5,942 nt of DNA. It comes from Acidobacteriota bacterium (GTDB taxonomy: Bacteria; Acidobacteriota; Terriglobia; UBA7540). How positions within the stretch are numbered: position 1 is the stretch's first letter; every line of letters starts with the position of its first letter. The translations under genes were made by a program, and so were the position numbers. Below are positions 1-5,894 of this stretch, one piece after another. The DNA lies in NCBI GenBank assembly GCA_021789565.1, contig JAJYJL010000582.1, forward strand, positions 1 to 5,942. Reading direction: 5' to 3'. Under the pieces are notes generated by a model. That model made no database searches, was not told the DNA's origin, and was given only the letters and a program-made list of their open reading frames with translations.

Positions 1-1597
1 CGCGCGAACGGAAGCGCCCGTTCTCGTTGCGGAACGTCACGATGCTTTGCGCGGTCCGCTCCGTGATGCCGGCAACGTAGCGCAACAGCGTCCACGACGC
101 CGTGTTCAGGTCAACCCCCACGCGGTTCACGCAGCTTTCAATCACGCTGGCGAGCGACGCCTGAAGCTGGCGCTGGTCAACGTCGTGCTGATATTGGCCC
201 ACTCCGATCGACTTGGGATCAACCTTCACCAGTTCCGAGAGCGGGTCCTGCAGGCGGCGCGCGATGGAGATGGCCCCGCGCACGGTGAGGTCGAGGTCCG
301 GAAACTCCTGCCGCGCCACCTCTGAGGCCGAGTAAACGCTGGCCCCGGATTCGCTGACCGTCACGGAAAAAATGCTGTCCAGTTTTCTCTCGCGCAGGAA
401 GTCGCGCACAAAAGCGTCCGTCTCGCGTGAAGCCGTTCCATTGCCAATGGCGATGGCGCGCACCTGATGTTTCCGCAGCAGAGCTTCGAGCGTCTGCGCG
501 GCCTTTTCCTTTTCGCCTTCGGAACGGTGCAGATAAATTACGTCGTGGTCCAGGAATTTTCCGGTTTCGTCCACCACCGCCAGCTTGCAGCCCGTGCGCA
601 TTCCGGGATCGATTCCCAGTACGGAAATAGGCCCCGCCGGCGGCGCCAGCAGCAGGTTGTGCAGATTGTCCTGAAACACCTGAATGGCCTCGCCGTCCGA
701 CCGCTGCTTCAGCTCCAGCCGGATTTCGGCCTGAATGGAGGAATTCAACAGCCGCTTCCATGCGTCTTCAATGGCCAGTTCAAGCTGCGGCGTCCAGTCG
801 CCCGTCTCGCGCAGAATGCGCGCCTTCAGCAGGGTGACGGCCCGCAGGGAATCCACTTCGATCAGGAAGTAGAGCACGCCTTCGCTTTCACCGCGGCGAA
901 TGGCCAGCATGCGGTGCGAGGGGATGGCCTTCACGGGCTCGCGGTATTCGTAGTACATCTTGAATTTTTCCTGCTCGTCCACGGCGTCCGTCACCTTGCT
1001 GCTCACCACCACGCCCTCTTCAAACATCACCTGCCGGAGGGCCTTACGCAGGTCGGCGTCTTCGCTGATCATTTCCGCAACAATGTGCCGCGCGCCCTCC
1101 AGAGCCTCTTCCACGCTGTTCACGCCTTTTTCTGCATCCACAAAACCGGCTGCCAGGGTTTCGAGCGGCTCATCCGCCGGCTGCTGCGCCCACAGGTAGA
1201 GCGCCAGCGGTTCCAGCCCCTTTTCGCGCGCGATGGTTGCCTTGGTGCGGCGCTTGGGCCGGTAAGGCAGATAGAGGTCTTCCAGTTCGCTCTTGTCGAG
1301 CGTGGCCTCGATGCGAGCTTTCAACTCGTCCGTCAGCTTGCCCTGTTCGGCAATGGAGGCAAGAATCGTTTCACGCCGCGCCACAAACTCGCGGAAGTAG
1401 GTCACCTTCTCTTCAATGGCACGGACCTTCACCTCGTCCAGATTTCCGGTGGCCTCCTTGCGGTAGCGCGCGATGAAAGGAACGGTTCCGCCCTCATCCA
1501 GCAGCTCGATCACGGCCACCAGGCCGTGCAGTGGGACCTCAATCTGCTGGGAGATATGCAGCATTAGTTCAGTTGAAAGTTTTTTATGTTCTGTCAT
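1..1597 (-). CDS. tex: Tex-family transcription accessory protein, C-terminus cut by window edge
   Basis: Tex is a conserved cytoplasmic nucleic-acid-binding protein linked to transcription. I read this frame by translating the reverse complement; it stays open for 532 codons from ATG at 1597-1595 to the left edge without a stop. Near the N-terminus is the family signature GGTVPFIARYRKEATGNLDE (about residues 36-55), followed by LPYRPKRRTKATIAREKGLEP (starting near 108, shown here in family-typical form). A YqgF/RNase H-like domain begins with GIDPG at residues 328-332 (Asp330). The very conserved VSESGASVYSASEVA stretch lies near 412-426. A helix-hairpin-helix region (NTASWTLLRYVAGITERTA, from Asn498) runs up to the edge. 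Full-length Tex proteins have roughly 720-780 residues, so the remaining helix-hairpin-helix part and the S1 RNA-binding domain are missing. I chose the first Met because the family N-terminus aligns from there. No good Shine-Dalgarno sequence precedes it: an AGGAAA lies about 15 bases upstream, too far to be ideal. Divergent from the cytochrome gene. Family assignment is very secure. Confidence 0.96.
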   Translation of the reverse strand, partial: MTEHKKLSTELMLHISQQIEVPLHGLVAVIELLDEGGTVPFIARYRKEATGNLDEVKVRAIEEKVTYFREFVARRETILASIAEQGKLTDELKARIEATLDKSELEDLYLPYRPKRRTKATIAREKGLEPLALYLWAQQPADEPLETLAAGFVDAEKGVNSVEEALEGARHIVAEMISEDADLRKALRQVMFEEGVVVSSKVTDAVDEQEKFKMYYEYREPVKAIPSHRMLAIRRGESEGVLYFLIEVDSLRAVTLLKARILRETGDWTPQLELAIEDAWKRLLNSSIQAEIRLELKQRSDGEAIQVFQDNLHNLLLAPPAGPISVLGIDPGMRTGCKLAVVDETGKFLDHDVIYLHRSEGEKEKAAQTLEALLRKHQVRAIAIGNGTASRETDAFVRDFLRERKLDSIFSVTVSESGASVYSASEVARQEFPDLDLTVRGAISIARRLQDPLSELVKVDPKSIGVGQYQHDVDQRQLQASLASVIESCVNRVGVDLNTASWTLLRYVAGITERTAQSIVTFRNENGRFRSR

Positions 1598-1843
1598 GGT
1601 GAGATTAAAGGTTTCCTGTATCAGCGGAGCGTTCTGCGCAAATCCAGCGCGCGGTATTCAGCTAAACGTCAAGGATAACCCATAAGCTGAGGGAACGGCA
1701 AAACTCTCGCGCAACAGAACACAACCGATGCTCCGATACTCAAGAATTCAACCTTCCCTTTTGTTTGCACGTCATCATCAGTTTTGATATGATGCGCGGC
1801 GCACTACGCAAGTGCCTATCAGAAGACGTGGGGGGCAACGAAT
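1598..1843. other. Divergent intergenic region between tex and the cytochrome operon
   Basis: About 250 bases separate the two divergent start sites. The part nearest the cytochrome is less GC-rich than the genes and holds the promoter-like pair listed separately. On the tex side a TTGACG occurs on the minus strand (1672-1667), but I see no convincing -10 element at 16-18 bases from it, so I do not call a tex promoter. Short open frames crossing this region have no recognisable product or ribosome binding site. Confidence 0.6.
1765..1793 (+). promoter_or_regulatory. Candidate sigma70-type promoter for the cytochrome/dehydrogenase operon
   Basis: TTGCAC at 1765-1770 and TATGAT at 1788-1793 are 17 bases apart. 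The -10 box matches five of six consensus positions and the -35 box three of six. It points toward the cytochrome gene and would give a leader of about 45 bases before the probable start. It lies in the least GC-rich part of the spacer. This rests only on similarity to a general consensus. Confidence 0.4.
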
Positions 1844-1846
1844 CTG
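1830..1846 (+). promoter_or_regulatory. G-rich ribosome-binding site and possible CTG start of the cytochrome gene
   Basis: Six consecutive G residues at 1830-1835 sit eight bases before an in-frame CTG at 1844-1846. The standard-start candidate TTG at 1856 is 20 bases from the G run and has no better site of its own. Starting at CTG gives the signal peptide a basic n-region (initiator-Arg-Arg-Tyr) before its hydrophobic core; starting at TTG removes both arginines. The frame has no ATG or GTG between its upstream stop (TGA, 1790-1792) and 1856. Confidence 0.4.
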
Positions 1847-1855
1847 CGCAGATAT

Positions 1856-2722
1856 TTGGTTTTTATTGGGGCTTTAGCTTTCATTCTTACAATTGGGGCT
1901 TTCGCATTCGGACAACAGGCGGCCACGAAAACTCCGTCACACTCCACAGCGGCAGCGCAGAGCGGCGGCGCGTTTCATCGTCCGCCGGCCTACCCGCCGC
2001 ACGCGCCTTCTCCTCCGGCGGAAGTTGCGCACGGCAAGCAACTGTTTGAAGCCAACTGCAGCTTTTGCCACGGGGCCGACGCCCGCGGCGGCGAAACGGG
2101 ACCGAACCTGGTTCGCGCCCAGGTTGTGCTGGATGACCAGAAGGGCGAGCTCATCGCTCCCATTGTCCGAGCCGGTTTCCCCGACAAAGGGATGCCCAAG
2201 TTTGATTTGAGCGGTCCGGACATCGCCTCCATCGCGGCATTTTTGCACTCACAGCCGCTTGCAAACCGCGGCGCTCCCAGCAAGCTCGATATTCTGGTGG
2301 GGAACGCCAGGGCCGGCCAGGCGTACTTCGACCAGCATTGCACCTCGTGCCATTCCGTCACCGGCGACCTTGCCGGCATCGGCGCCAAATACGGTCCCAA
2401 GACGGTGCAGAATCTGATTGTGTCGGGCGGGGCACACGGATTCCGACCTGGCCGCAATGGTCCGCCGCCGCCCAAAGTTCCGCCCACCACGGTCACCGTG
2501 ACTCTGCCTTCGGGCAAGACGGTCACCGGCAAGCTCGATCACCTCTCCGCCTTTGTTGTCGCGCTGACGGAGCCGGACGGCGCCTACCGCAGCTTTTTGC
2601 GGAACGGCGCCACTCCCAACGTCGTTGTGCACGATCCGCTGCAGTGGCACATCGATATGCTTTCAAAGTGGGACGACACCGACATTCATAATTTGACTTC
2701 CTATCTGGTCACGCTGAAATGA
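1856..2722 (+). CDS. Exported diheme c-type cytochrome, electron partner of a quinoprotein
   Basis: This is probably the periplasmic electron acceptor for the PQQ dehydrogenase encoded next. Numbered from TTG at 1856 (288 residues), it has a hydrophobic export signal at about residues 2-19, then a Pro/Ala/His-rich linker to about 55. The first heme domain has CSFCH at 68-72 and a likely axial Met113 in GFPDKGMPKF. The second has CTSCH at 162-166. Its probable axial Met268 (HIDMLSKW) comes only after a Pro-rich hinge (203-210) and a beta-type segment (about 211-262, containing LPSGKTVTGKLDHLSAF and DGAYRSFLR). The C-terminal DIHNLTSYLVTLK is the usual last helix of this cytochrome type. Translation probably begins upstream at CTG 1844, because the frame then gains two arginines before the hydrophobic core and is correctly spaced from a G-rich ribosome binding site. 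The stop overlaps the dehydrogenase start as ATGA (2719-2722). Heme-binding assignment is secure; the partner role is inferred from coupling. Confidence 0.92.
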   Translation: MVFIGALAFILTIGAFAFGQQAATKTPSHSTAAAQSGGAFHRPPAYPPHAPSPPAEVAHGKQLFEANCSFCHGADARGGETGPNLVRAQVVLDDQKGELIAPIVRAGFPDKGMPKFDLSGPDIASIAAFLHSQPLANRGAPSKLDILVGNARAGQAYFDQHCTSCHSVTGDLAGIGAKYGPKTVQNLIVSGGAHGFRPGRNGPPPPKVPPTTVTVTLPSGKTVTGKLDHLSAFVVALTEPDGAYRSFLRNGATPNVVVHDPLQWHIDMLSKWDDTDIHNLTSYLVTLK

Positions 2723-4422
2723 CGAAAACCATCAAATTTGTTCTCGCGATTTCGCTGCTGTCTCTGCCCGCGATATTTCTGGGCAATGGCCTGAACCCGG
2801 CCTCGCTTTTGAAACCGGCCATCAACTCCTGGCCCACGTATGCCGGCGATTACAGCCAGCAGCGCTACAGCCTTCTGAAGCAGATCGACCGGACCAATGT
2901 GCACGCTCTGTCGCTGGCGTGGGTCAGCCCGCTAACGGCCGGGCCGGGCTCGGGCGGCGGCGGATTTTTCGGCGGGCCGGCCGTTCCCACCAGCATTGGC
3001 GGTGTGACGAACAATCCGGTCACCATCCCGGGATCCAGCAGCGGTTCGCCGCGCCTGGCTGGTTCCATCCTGCAGGTTAACGGGGTCATCTACATTTCAT
3101 CTCCGGATAATGCCTGGGCCATGGATGCGCTGGACGGAAGAATCCTGTGGCATTACTGGTGGAAGTCGCGCGGCGCTACGCACATCGGCAATCGCGGCAT
3201 GGCGATGTACCACGACTGGCTCTATTTTGAGACACCGGACGATTATCTGGTTTCACTCGACGCCCGCACCGGCAAGGAGCGCTGGCACAAGGAAATCTCC
3301 GATTTCAGCCAGCAGTATTTCTCCACCGCGGCCCCCGTGGTGGTGGGCGATCATCTTCTGGTGGGGACGGGCGATGACCTGGACTCGCCCGGCTTCCTGC
3401 AGTCGTTTGATCCCGCAACCGGCGACCTGCAGTGGAAGTTCTACACCGTGCCCATGAAAAAGGGCGATCCCGGATGGGACACCTGGCCCAGCCTGGACGC
3501 CGCGCGGCACGGTGGGGCGCAGGTCTGGATGCCGGGCTCTTACGACCCTGAAACTCACCTCTACATCTTCGGCACCGGAAATCCCACGCCGGCCTACACG
3601 GCCAAGATTCGCGGCCCCAAAACGTACACCAATCTGTTTACCTGCGCGGTTGTGGCGGTGAATGTGGACACGGGCAAAATGGCCTGGTATTTCCAGACCT
3701 CGCCCGACGACACGCACGATTGGGATTCCACGCAGTCTCCGGTGCTGGTGGACGCCATGTTCCACGGCAGGATGCGCAAGCTGGTGATCCAGGCGGCCCG
3801 CAACGGATACTTCTATGTGCTGGACCGCACCACGGGGAAGCATCTGCTCACCTCCAAATTTTCCGCAGCGGCCAATTGGGCAAAGGGTATCTCCCCGGGC
3901 GGCCACGTCTATCGCAACCCGGAAAAAGACAACACTGTTCCCGGCTCGCTGGCGTCTCCCACGAATGGAGGCTCCACCAACTGGCCTCCGCCCAGTTTCG
4001 ATCCTCAGACGGGCCTTTTCTACGTCACCCTCTACGAGGGCTACTCCATGTACTACCTGACGCTGAAGAATCCCCGGCTGCTGATGGGGCTGGGCGGCAG
4101 CGAACAGGATGGCGTGGGCTCGCTGGGCAATTATATTGCGGCCATCGATTACCAGACGGGCAAGGTGGTCCGGCGGTGGCAGGTGCCCGGGTCGAACGTC
4201 GGCTTTGGCGGCGGCTTGACGGGCTTGCTGACAACCGCCGGCCATCTGCTTTTCGATGGCGTCGGCAGCGACATTGTGGCCTTTGACGTGACGAACCTAA
4301 AGCCGCTTTGGCACTCGCACATTGGCTGGGTCCAGAACGCCCCCGAGACTTACATGCTGGACGGCCACCAGTACGTCCTGGTCGCGGCCAGCGGCTCCGT
4401 GTACGCGTTCTATTTGCAATGA
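2719..4422 (+). CDS. Periplasmic PQQ-dependent dehydrogenase (quinoprotein, eight-bladed propeller)
   Basis: The 567-residue product should oxidise an alcohol, polyol or sugar in the periplasm using PQQ and a bound metal; the substrate cannot be named. It starts with a Sec-type signal peptide (Lys3, Lys6, hydrophobic 7-21), followed by the family opening SWPTYAGDYSQQRYSLLKQI. Tryptophan-docking blade repeats are visible, for example LDARTGKERWHKE and FDPATGDLQWKFY. The metal ligand region has Asn288 in GTGNPTP and the probable catalytic Asp336 in THDWDST. Thr338, two residues later, argues against lanthanide dependence, where Asp is expected. Asp220 (GDDLDSPGFL) occupies the position of the usual ligand Glu. 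The region matching the vicinal Cys-Cys of methanol dehydrogenase reads GATHIGNRG (152-160), so that disulfide is absent. A Gly/Pro/Ser-rich stretch (74-115) extends the first blade. There is no fused heme domain, which fits the separate cytochrome upstream. The ATGA overlap indicates translational coupling. Family call is secure. Confidence 0.94.
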   Translation: MTKTIKFVLAISLLSLPAIFLGNGLNPASLLKPAINSWPTYAGDYSQQRYSLLKQIDRTNVHALSLAWVSPLTAGPGSGGGGFFGGPAVPTSIGGVTNNPVTIPGSSSGSPRLAGSILQVNGVIYISSPDNAWAMDALDGRILWHYWWKSRGATHIGNRGMAMYHDWLYFETPDDYLVSLDARTGKERWHKEISDFSQQYFSTAAPVVVGDHLLVGTGDDLDSPGFLQSFDPATGDLQWKFYTVPMKKGDPGWDTWPSLDAARHGGAQVWMPGSYDPETHLYIFGTGNPTPAYTAKIRGPKTYTNLFTCAVVAVNVDTGKMAWYFQTSPDDTHDWDSTQSPVLVDAMFHGRMRKLVIQAARNGYFYVLDRTTGKHLLTSKFSAAANWAKGISPGGHVYRNPEKDNTVPGSLASPTNGGSTNWPPPSFDPQTGLFYVTLYEGYSMYYLTLKNPRLLMGLGGSEQDGVGSLGNYIAAIDYQTGKVVRRWQVPGSNVGFGGGLTGLLTTAGHLLFDGVGSDIVAFDVTNLKPLWHSHIGWVQNAPETYMLDGHQYVLVAASGSVYAFYLQ

Positions 4423-4446
4423 CACGGCCGCCGTGGGTTTGGGTCG

Positions 4447-4477
4447 CGCATACGTCGCGCCTTTTGCGATGTATGTG
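4447..4477. terminator. Strong hairpin 25 bases after the dehydrogenase stop
   Basis: CATACGTCGC at 4449-4458 pairs with GCGATGTATG at 4466-4475 over ten base pairs with a single G-T wobble. The stem can be extended by two more pairs, one a wobble, to 4447/4477. The loop is seven bases and includes TTTT, but no T tract follows the stem, so this is not a classical intrinsic terminator. It could protect the 3' end of the operon transcript, or be a repeat of the host genome. Confidence 0.4.
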
Positions 4478-4518
4478 GCTTGTGTTTACGGTGGCTGGCG
4501 CGGTTTTTATCGCGAAAG

Positions 4519-4538
4519 GGCACGGATTCATCCGTGCC
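4519..4538. repeat. Perfect palindrome, candidate dispersed intergenic repeat
   Basis: GGCACGGA (4519-4526) and TCCGTGCC (4531-4538) form a perfect eight-pair stem around a TTCA loop. No T tract follows. Short GGCACGG-type palindromes between genes are, from memory, frequent in Acidobacteriota genomes, so a dispersed repeat is likelier than a terminator. Only one copy is in the window, so repetition cannot be shown here. Confidence 0.45.
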
Positions 4539-4566
4539 GGATCAGATGTGCCCAATAATTCCCAAG

Positions 4567-4613
4567 CCCTCTCCGAGGGGAGAGGGTGGACGCGCGAGCG
4601 GCCGGGTGAGGGG
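4567..4613. repeat. CCCTCTCC-type double-hairpin intergenic repeat
   Basis: CCCTCTCC (4567-4574) pairs with GGAGAGGG (4579-4586) around a four-base loop. A second, imperfect stem follows at once: GGACGC (4588-4593) with GCGGCC (4598-4603), one A-G mismatch, loop GCGA. The element ends in GGGTGAGGGG (4604-4613). This order (CCCTCTCC hairpin, GC-rich middle, GGGTGAGGG end) is a widespread type of bacterial dispersed intergenic repeat, recognised from memory. It lies directly before the promoter candidate of the next gene. Confidence 0.6.
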
Positions 4614-4617
4614 TCTT

Positions 4618-4647
4618 TTGACCAGCAGGAAAGGCGGGGCACAAAAT
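4618..4647 (+). promoter_or_regulatory. Candidate sigma70-type promoter for the TIM-barrel gene
   Basis: TTGACC at 4618-4623 matches five of six -35 positions and CAAAAT at 4642-4647 matches four of six -10 positions, with an 18-base spacer. It would start transcription about 40 bases before the ATG at 4695. It begins five bases after the CCCTCTCC-type repeat ends. It suggests the gene is transcribed separately from the upstream operon. Confidence 0.35.
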
Positions 4648-4683
4648 GCTGACCCAACTTCATAACTCTCATCAACGTAATAC

Positions 4684-4690
4684 AGGAGGG
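4684..4690 (+). promoter_or_regulatory. Strong Shine-Dalgarno sequence of the TIM-barrel gene
   Basis: AGGAGGG ends four bases before the ATG at 4695. It is the clearest ribosome binding site in the window and fixes this start. Confidence 0.8.
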
Positions 4691-4694
4691 CATC

Positions 4695-5723
4695 ATGACT
4701 GGTGACGCGAAGCGAAAGGGAAGTGCAAGCCGCAGGGAATTTCTGAAAAACATCACTGCCGGGGTCGGCGGTTTGGCGCTGGCCGGCCAGGTGGGCAGCG
4801 CGGCCGCCGCACCGGCTCAGGGCGCAGCAACGGCTCCCAACTGGACGGCACAGATGGGCCTGGAGCTTTACACTGTCCGCGACCTGATCGCCAAAGACTA
4901 CGAAGGAACTCTGGAGAAGGTCTCGCAAATCGGCTACAAGGAAATTGAGCCGGCCGAAGGTTACAACCACATGTCGCCGAAGGCCTTTCGCCAGCTGCTC
5001 GACCGTCTTGGCCTGCGCATGCCCAGCACCCACTCGGGCATCACTGCGGGAGACGACGCGGCGGTTGAGAAGCAGCTTGCGGGCTTCCAGATCATGGGCA
5101 TGGAATACACCAGCCTCAGCGAACAACGGCCTCCGAGCCCTGCCGTTCGCCGGCCGCCCACTCCGGCCCAGCGCGCCCGCATGATGGCCCGCTTTGCGCG
5201 GCCGCGCACCGTTGAAGATGTCAAGCGCGAAGCGGCGCTCTACAACCGGTATGGAAAACTCGCGCAAAAGTTCGGCATCAAAATCCTGCGGCACAACCAC
5301 ACCATGGAGTTCCAGCCCTGCGAGGGGACCACGCAGACTCCCTACGACATCCTGCTGGCGGAAACCAATCCTGAATTTGTCGCGATGCAGATGGACATCG
5401 GATGGGCCACGGTGGCGGGGCAAAACCCCATCGAGTTGTTCCACAAACATCCGGGCAGGTTTGTTCTGTGGCACGTCAAGGACGTTGCCTGCCTGAAATG
5501 CCTGCCGCCCGCTACCGATGAATTCGCCCGGCTGCGCGCCGCCCGGCTGGTTCCCGTGGGCGAAGGCGACATCGACTACAAGGATATTTTCAAATATGCG
5601 GGCGTTGCGGGGATGAAGCACTTTGCCATCGAGCAGGATTCGGCTGCCGCCTGGGGCGACTCCATGGCCGCCGCCCGCGTCAGCTACAAGCACCTGCGCA
5701 CGATGCTCGCTCATCCGGCCTGA
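4695..5723 (+). CDS. Tat-exported sugar isomerase/epimerase-like TIM-barrel protein
   Basis: The 342-residue product belongs to the xylose-isomerase-like TIM-barrel (AP endonuclease 2) superfamily, whose members use a divalent metal to isomerise, epimerise or cleave sugars. The N-terminus has a twin-arginine signal, SRREFLKN (Arg13-Arg14), a hydrophobic stretch at about 20-33, and an Ala-rich cleavage region at about 35-41. The barrel starts with MGLELYTVRDLIAKDYEGTL and IGYKEIEPAEGY. Likely metal ligands or active-site residues lie in HNHTMEF (His200, Glu205), MDIGWA (Asp234), LWHVKD (His260) and FAIEQD (Glu313). PGRFVLWHVKD and VGEGDID are typical of the family, and length is normal once the leader and an insert are allowed for. 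Residues 143-172 form a Pro/Arg-rich insert (EQRPPSPAVRRPPTP onward). Export makes a phosphosugar substrate unlikely, despite the usual database name. It follows the quinoprotein operon but probably has its own promoter. Fold is secure; reaction unknown. Confidence 0.92.
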   Translation: MTGDAKRKGSASRREFLKNITAGVGGLALAGQVGSAAAAPAQGAATAPNWTAQMGLELYTVRDLIAKDYEGTLEKVSQIGYKEIEPAEGYNHMSPKAFRQLLDRLGLRMPSTHSGITAGDDAAVEKQLAGFQIMGMEYTSLSEQRPPSPAVRRPPTPAQRARMMARFARPRTVEDVKREAALYNRYGKLAQKFGIKILRHNHTMEFQPCEGTTQTPYDILLAETNPEFVAMQMDIGWATVAGQNPIELFHKHPGRFVLWHVKDVACLKCLPPATDEFARLRAARLVPVGEGDIDYKDIFKYAGVAGMKHFAIEQDSAAAWGDSMAAARVSYKHLRTMLAHPA

Positions 5724-5791
5724 AGTCAGTGCGGCCCGCGGTTCCCTTCATGGGTGCGCCACATGCCGGCGGCGCTCAGGCAAAAAGGTGG

Positions 5792-5819
5792 TTGAGCCGC
5801 GGCAAAGACGGAGTAATAT
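5792..5819 (+). promoter_or_regulatory. Weak candidate promoter for the last, truncated gene
   Basis: TTGAGC at 5792-5797 and TAATAT at 5814-5819 are 16 bases apart; each matches four of six consensus positions. The pair would give a leader of about 70 bases. The rest of the 5724-5894 spacer shows no clear terminator or hairpin beyond a weak five-pair GCGCC/GGCGC stem (5756-5760 with 5771-5775). Confidence 0.25.
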
Positions 5820-5894
5820 TCCTGGGGTTATCACAAAGCCCGCGGCCGAAAGAAGGGTGGCTGCGGACGCTACTAATCTGGGGGAAAAGCAGCC

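Larger units (their letters stand above)
4423..4694. other. Intergenic region with a cluster of palindromes
   Basis: This 272-base spacer between the dehydrogenase and the TIM-barrel gene contains three hairpins (4447-4477, 4519-4538 and 4567-4603), then a promoter-like sequence and a strong ribosome binding site. Short open frames crossing it follow the palindromes rather than any protein family, so I call no gene here. Confidence 0.7.

Noticed and set aside
467..1567. Long plus-strand open frame (366 codons) across the left part
   Set aside because: It is the antisense shadow of tex; the minus-strand frame has unmistakable Tex motifs, and the plus-strand protein is His/Gln-rich with no recognisable domain.
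1765..2049. Plus-strand open frame starting at 1765
   Set aside because: It overlaps the promoter region and then the cytochrome in another frame; it has no heme motif or ribosome binding site.
3253..4245. Minus-strand open frame (330 codons) opposite the dehydrogenase
   Set aside because: It is a shadow of the PQQ dehydrogenase caused by high GC content, with no domain, signal or ribosome binding site.
4519..4613. CRISPR array or tandem repeat
   Set aside because: The palindromes differ in sequence and occur once each; there is no regular repeat-spacer pattern.
4308..4665. Short plus-strand open frames over the spacer after the dehydrogenase
   Set aside because: They start inside the dehydrogenase or spacer and run through the hairpins and the CCCTCTCC-type repeat; the peptides reflect repeat sequence, not a protein family.
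4542..5714. Long minus-strand open frame (390 codons) opposite the TIM-barrel gene
   Set aside because: The plus-strand frame has a Tat signal, metal-ligand motifs and a strong ribosome binding site; the minus-strand product matches nothing and ends in translated palindrome sequence.
5735..5845. Three CCGCGG sites in the last spacer as an operator
   Set aside because: CCGCGG is expected by chance in GC-rich DNA, spacing is irregular and flanks are not conserved.
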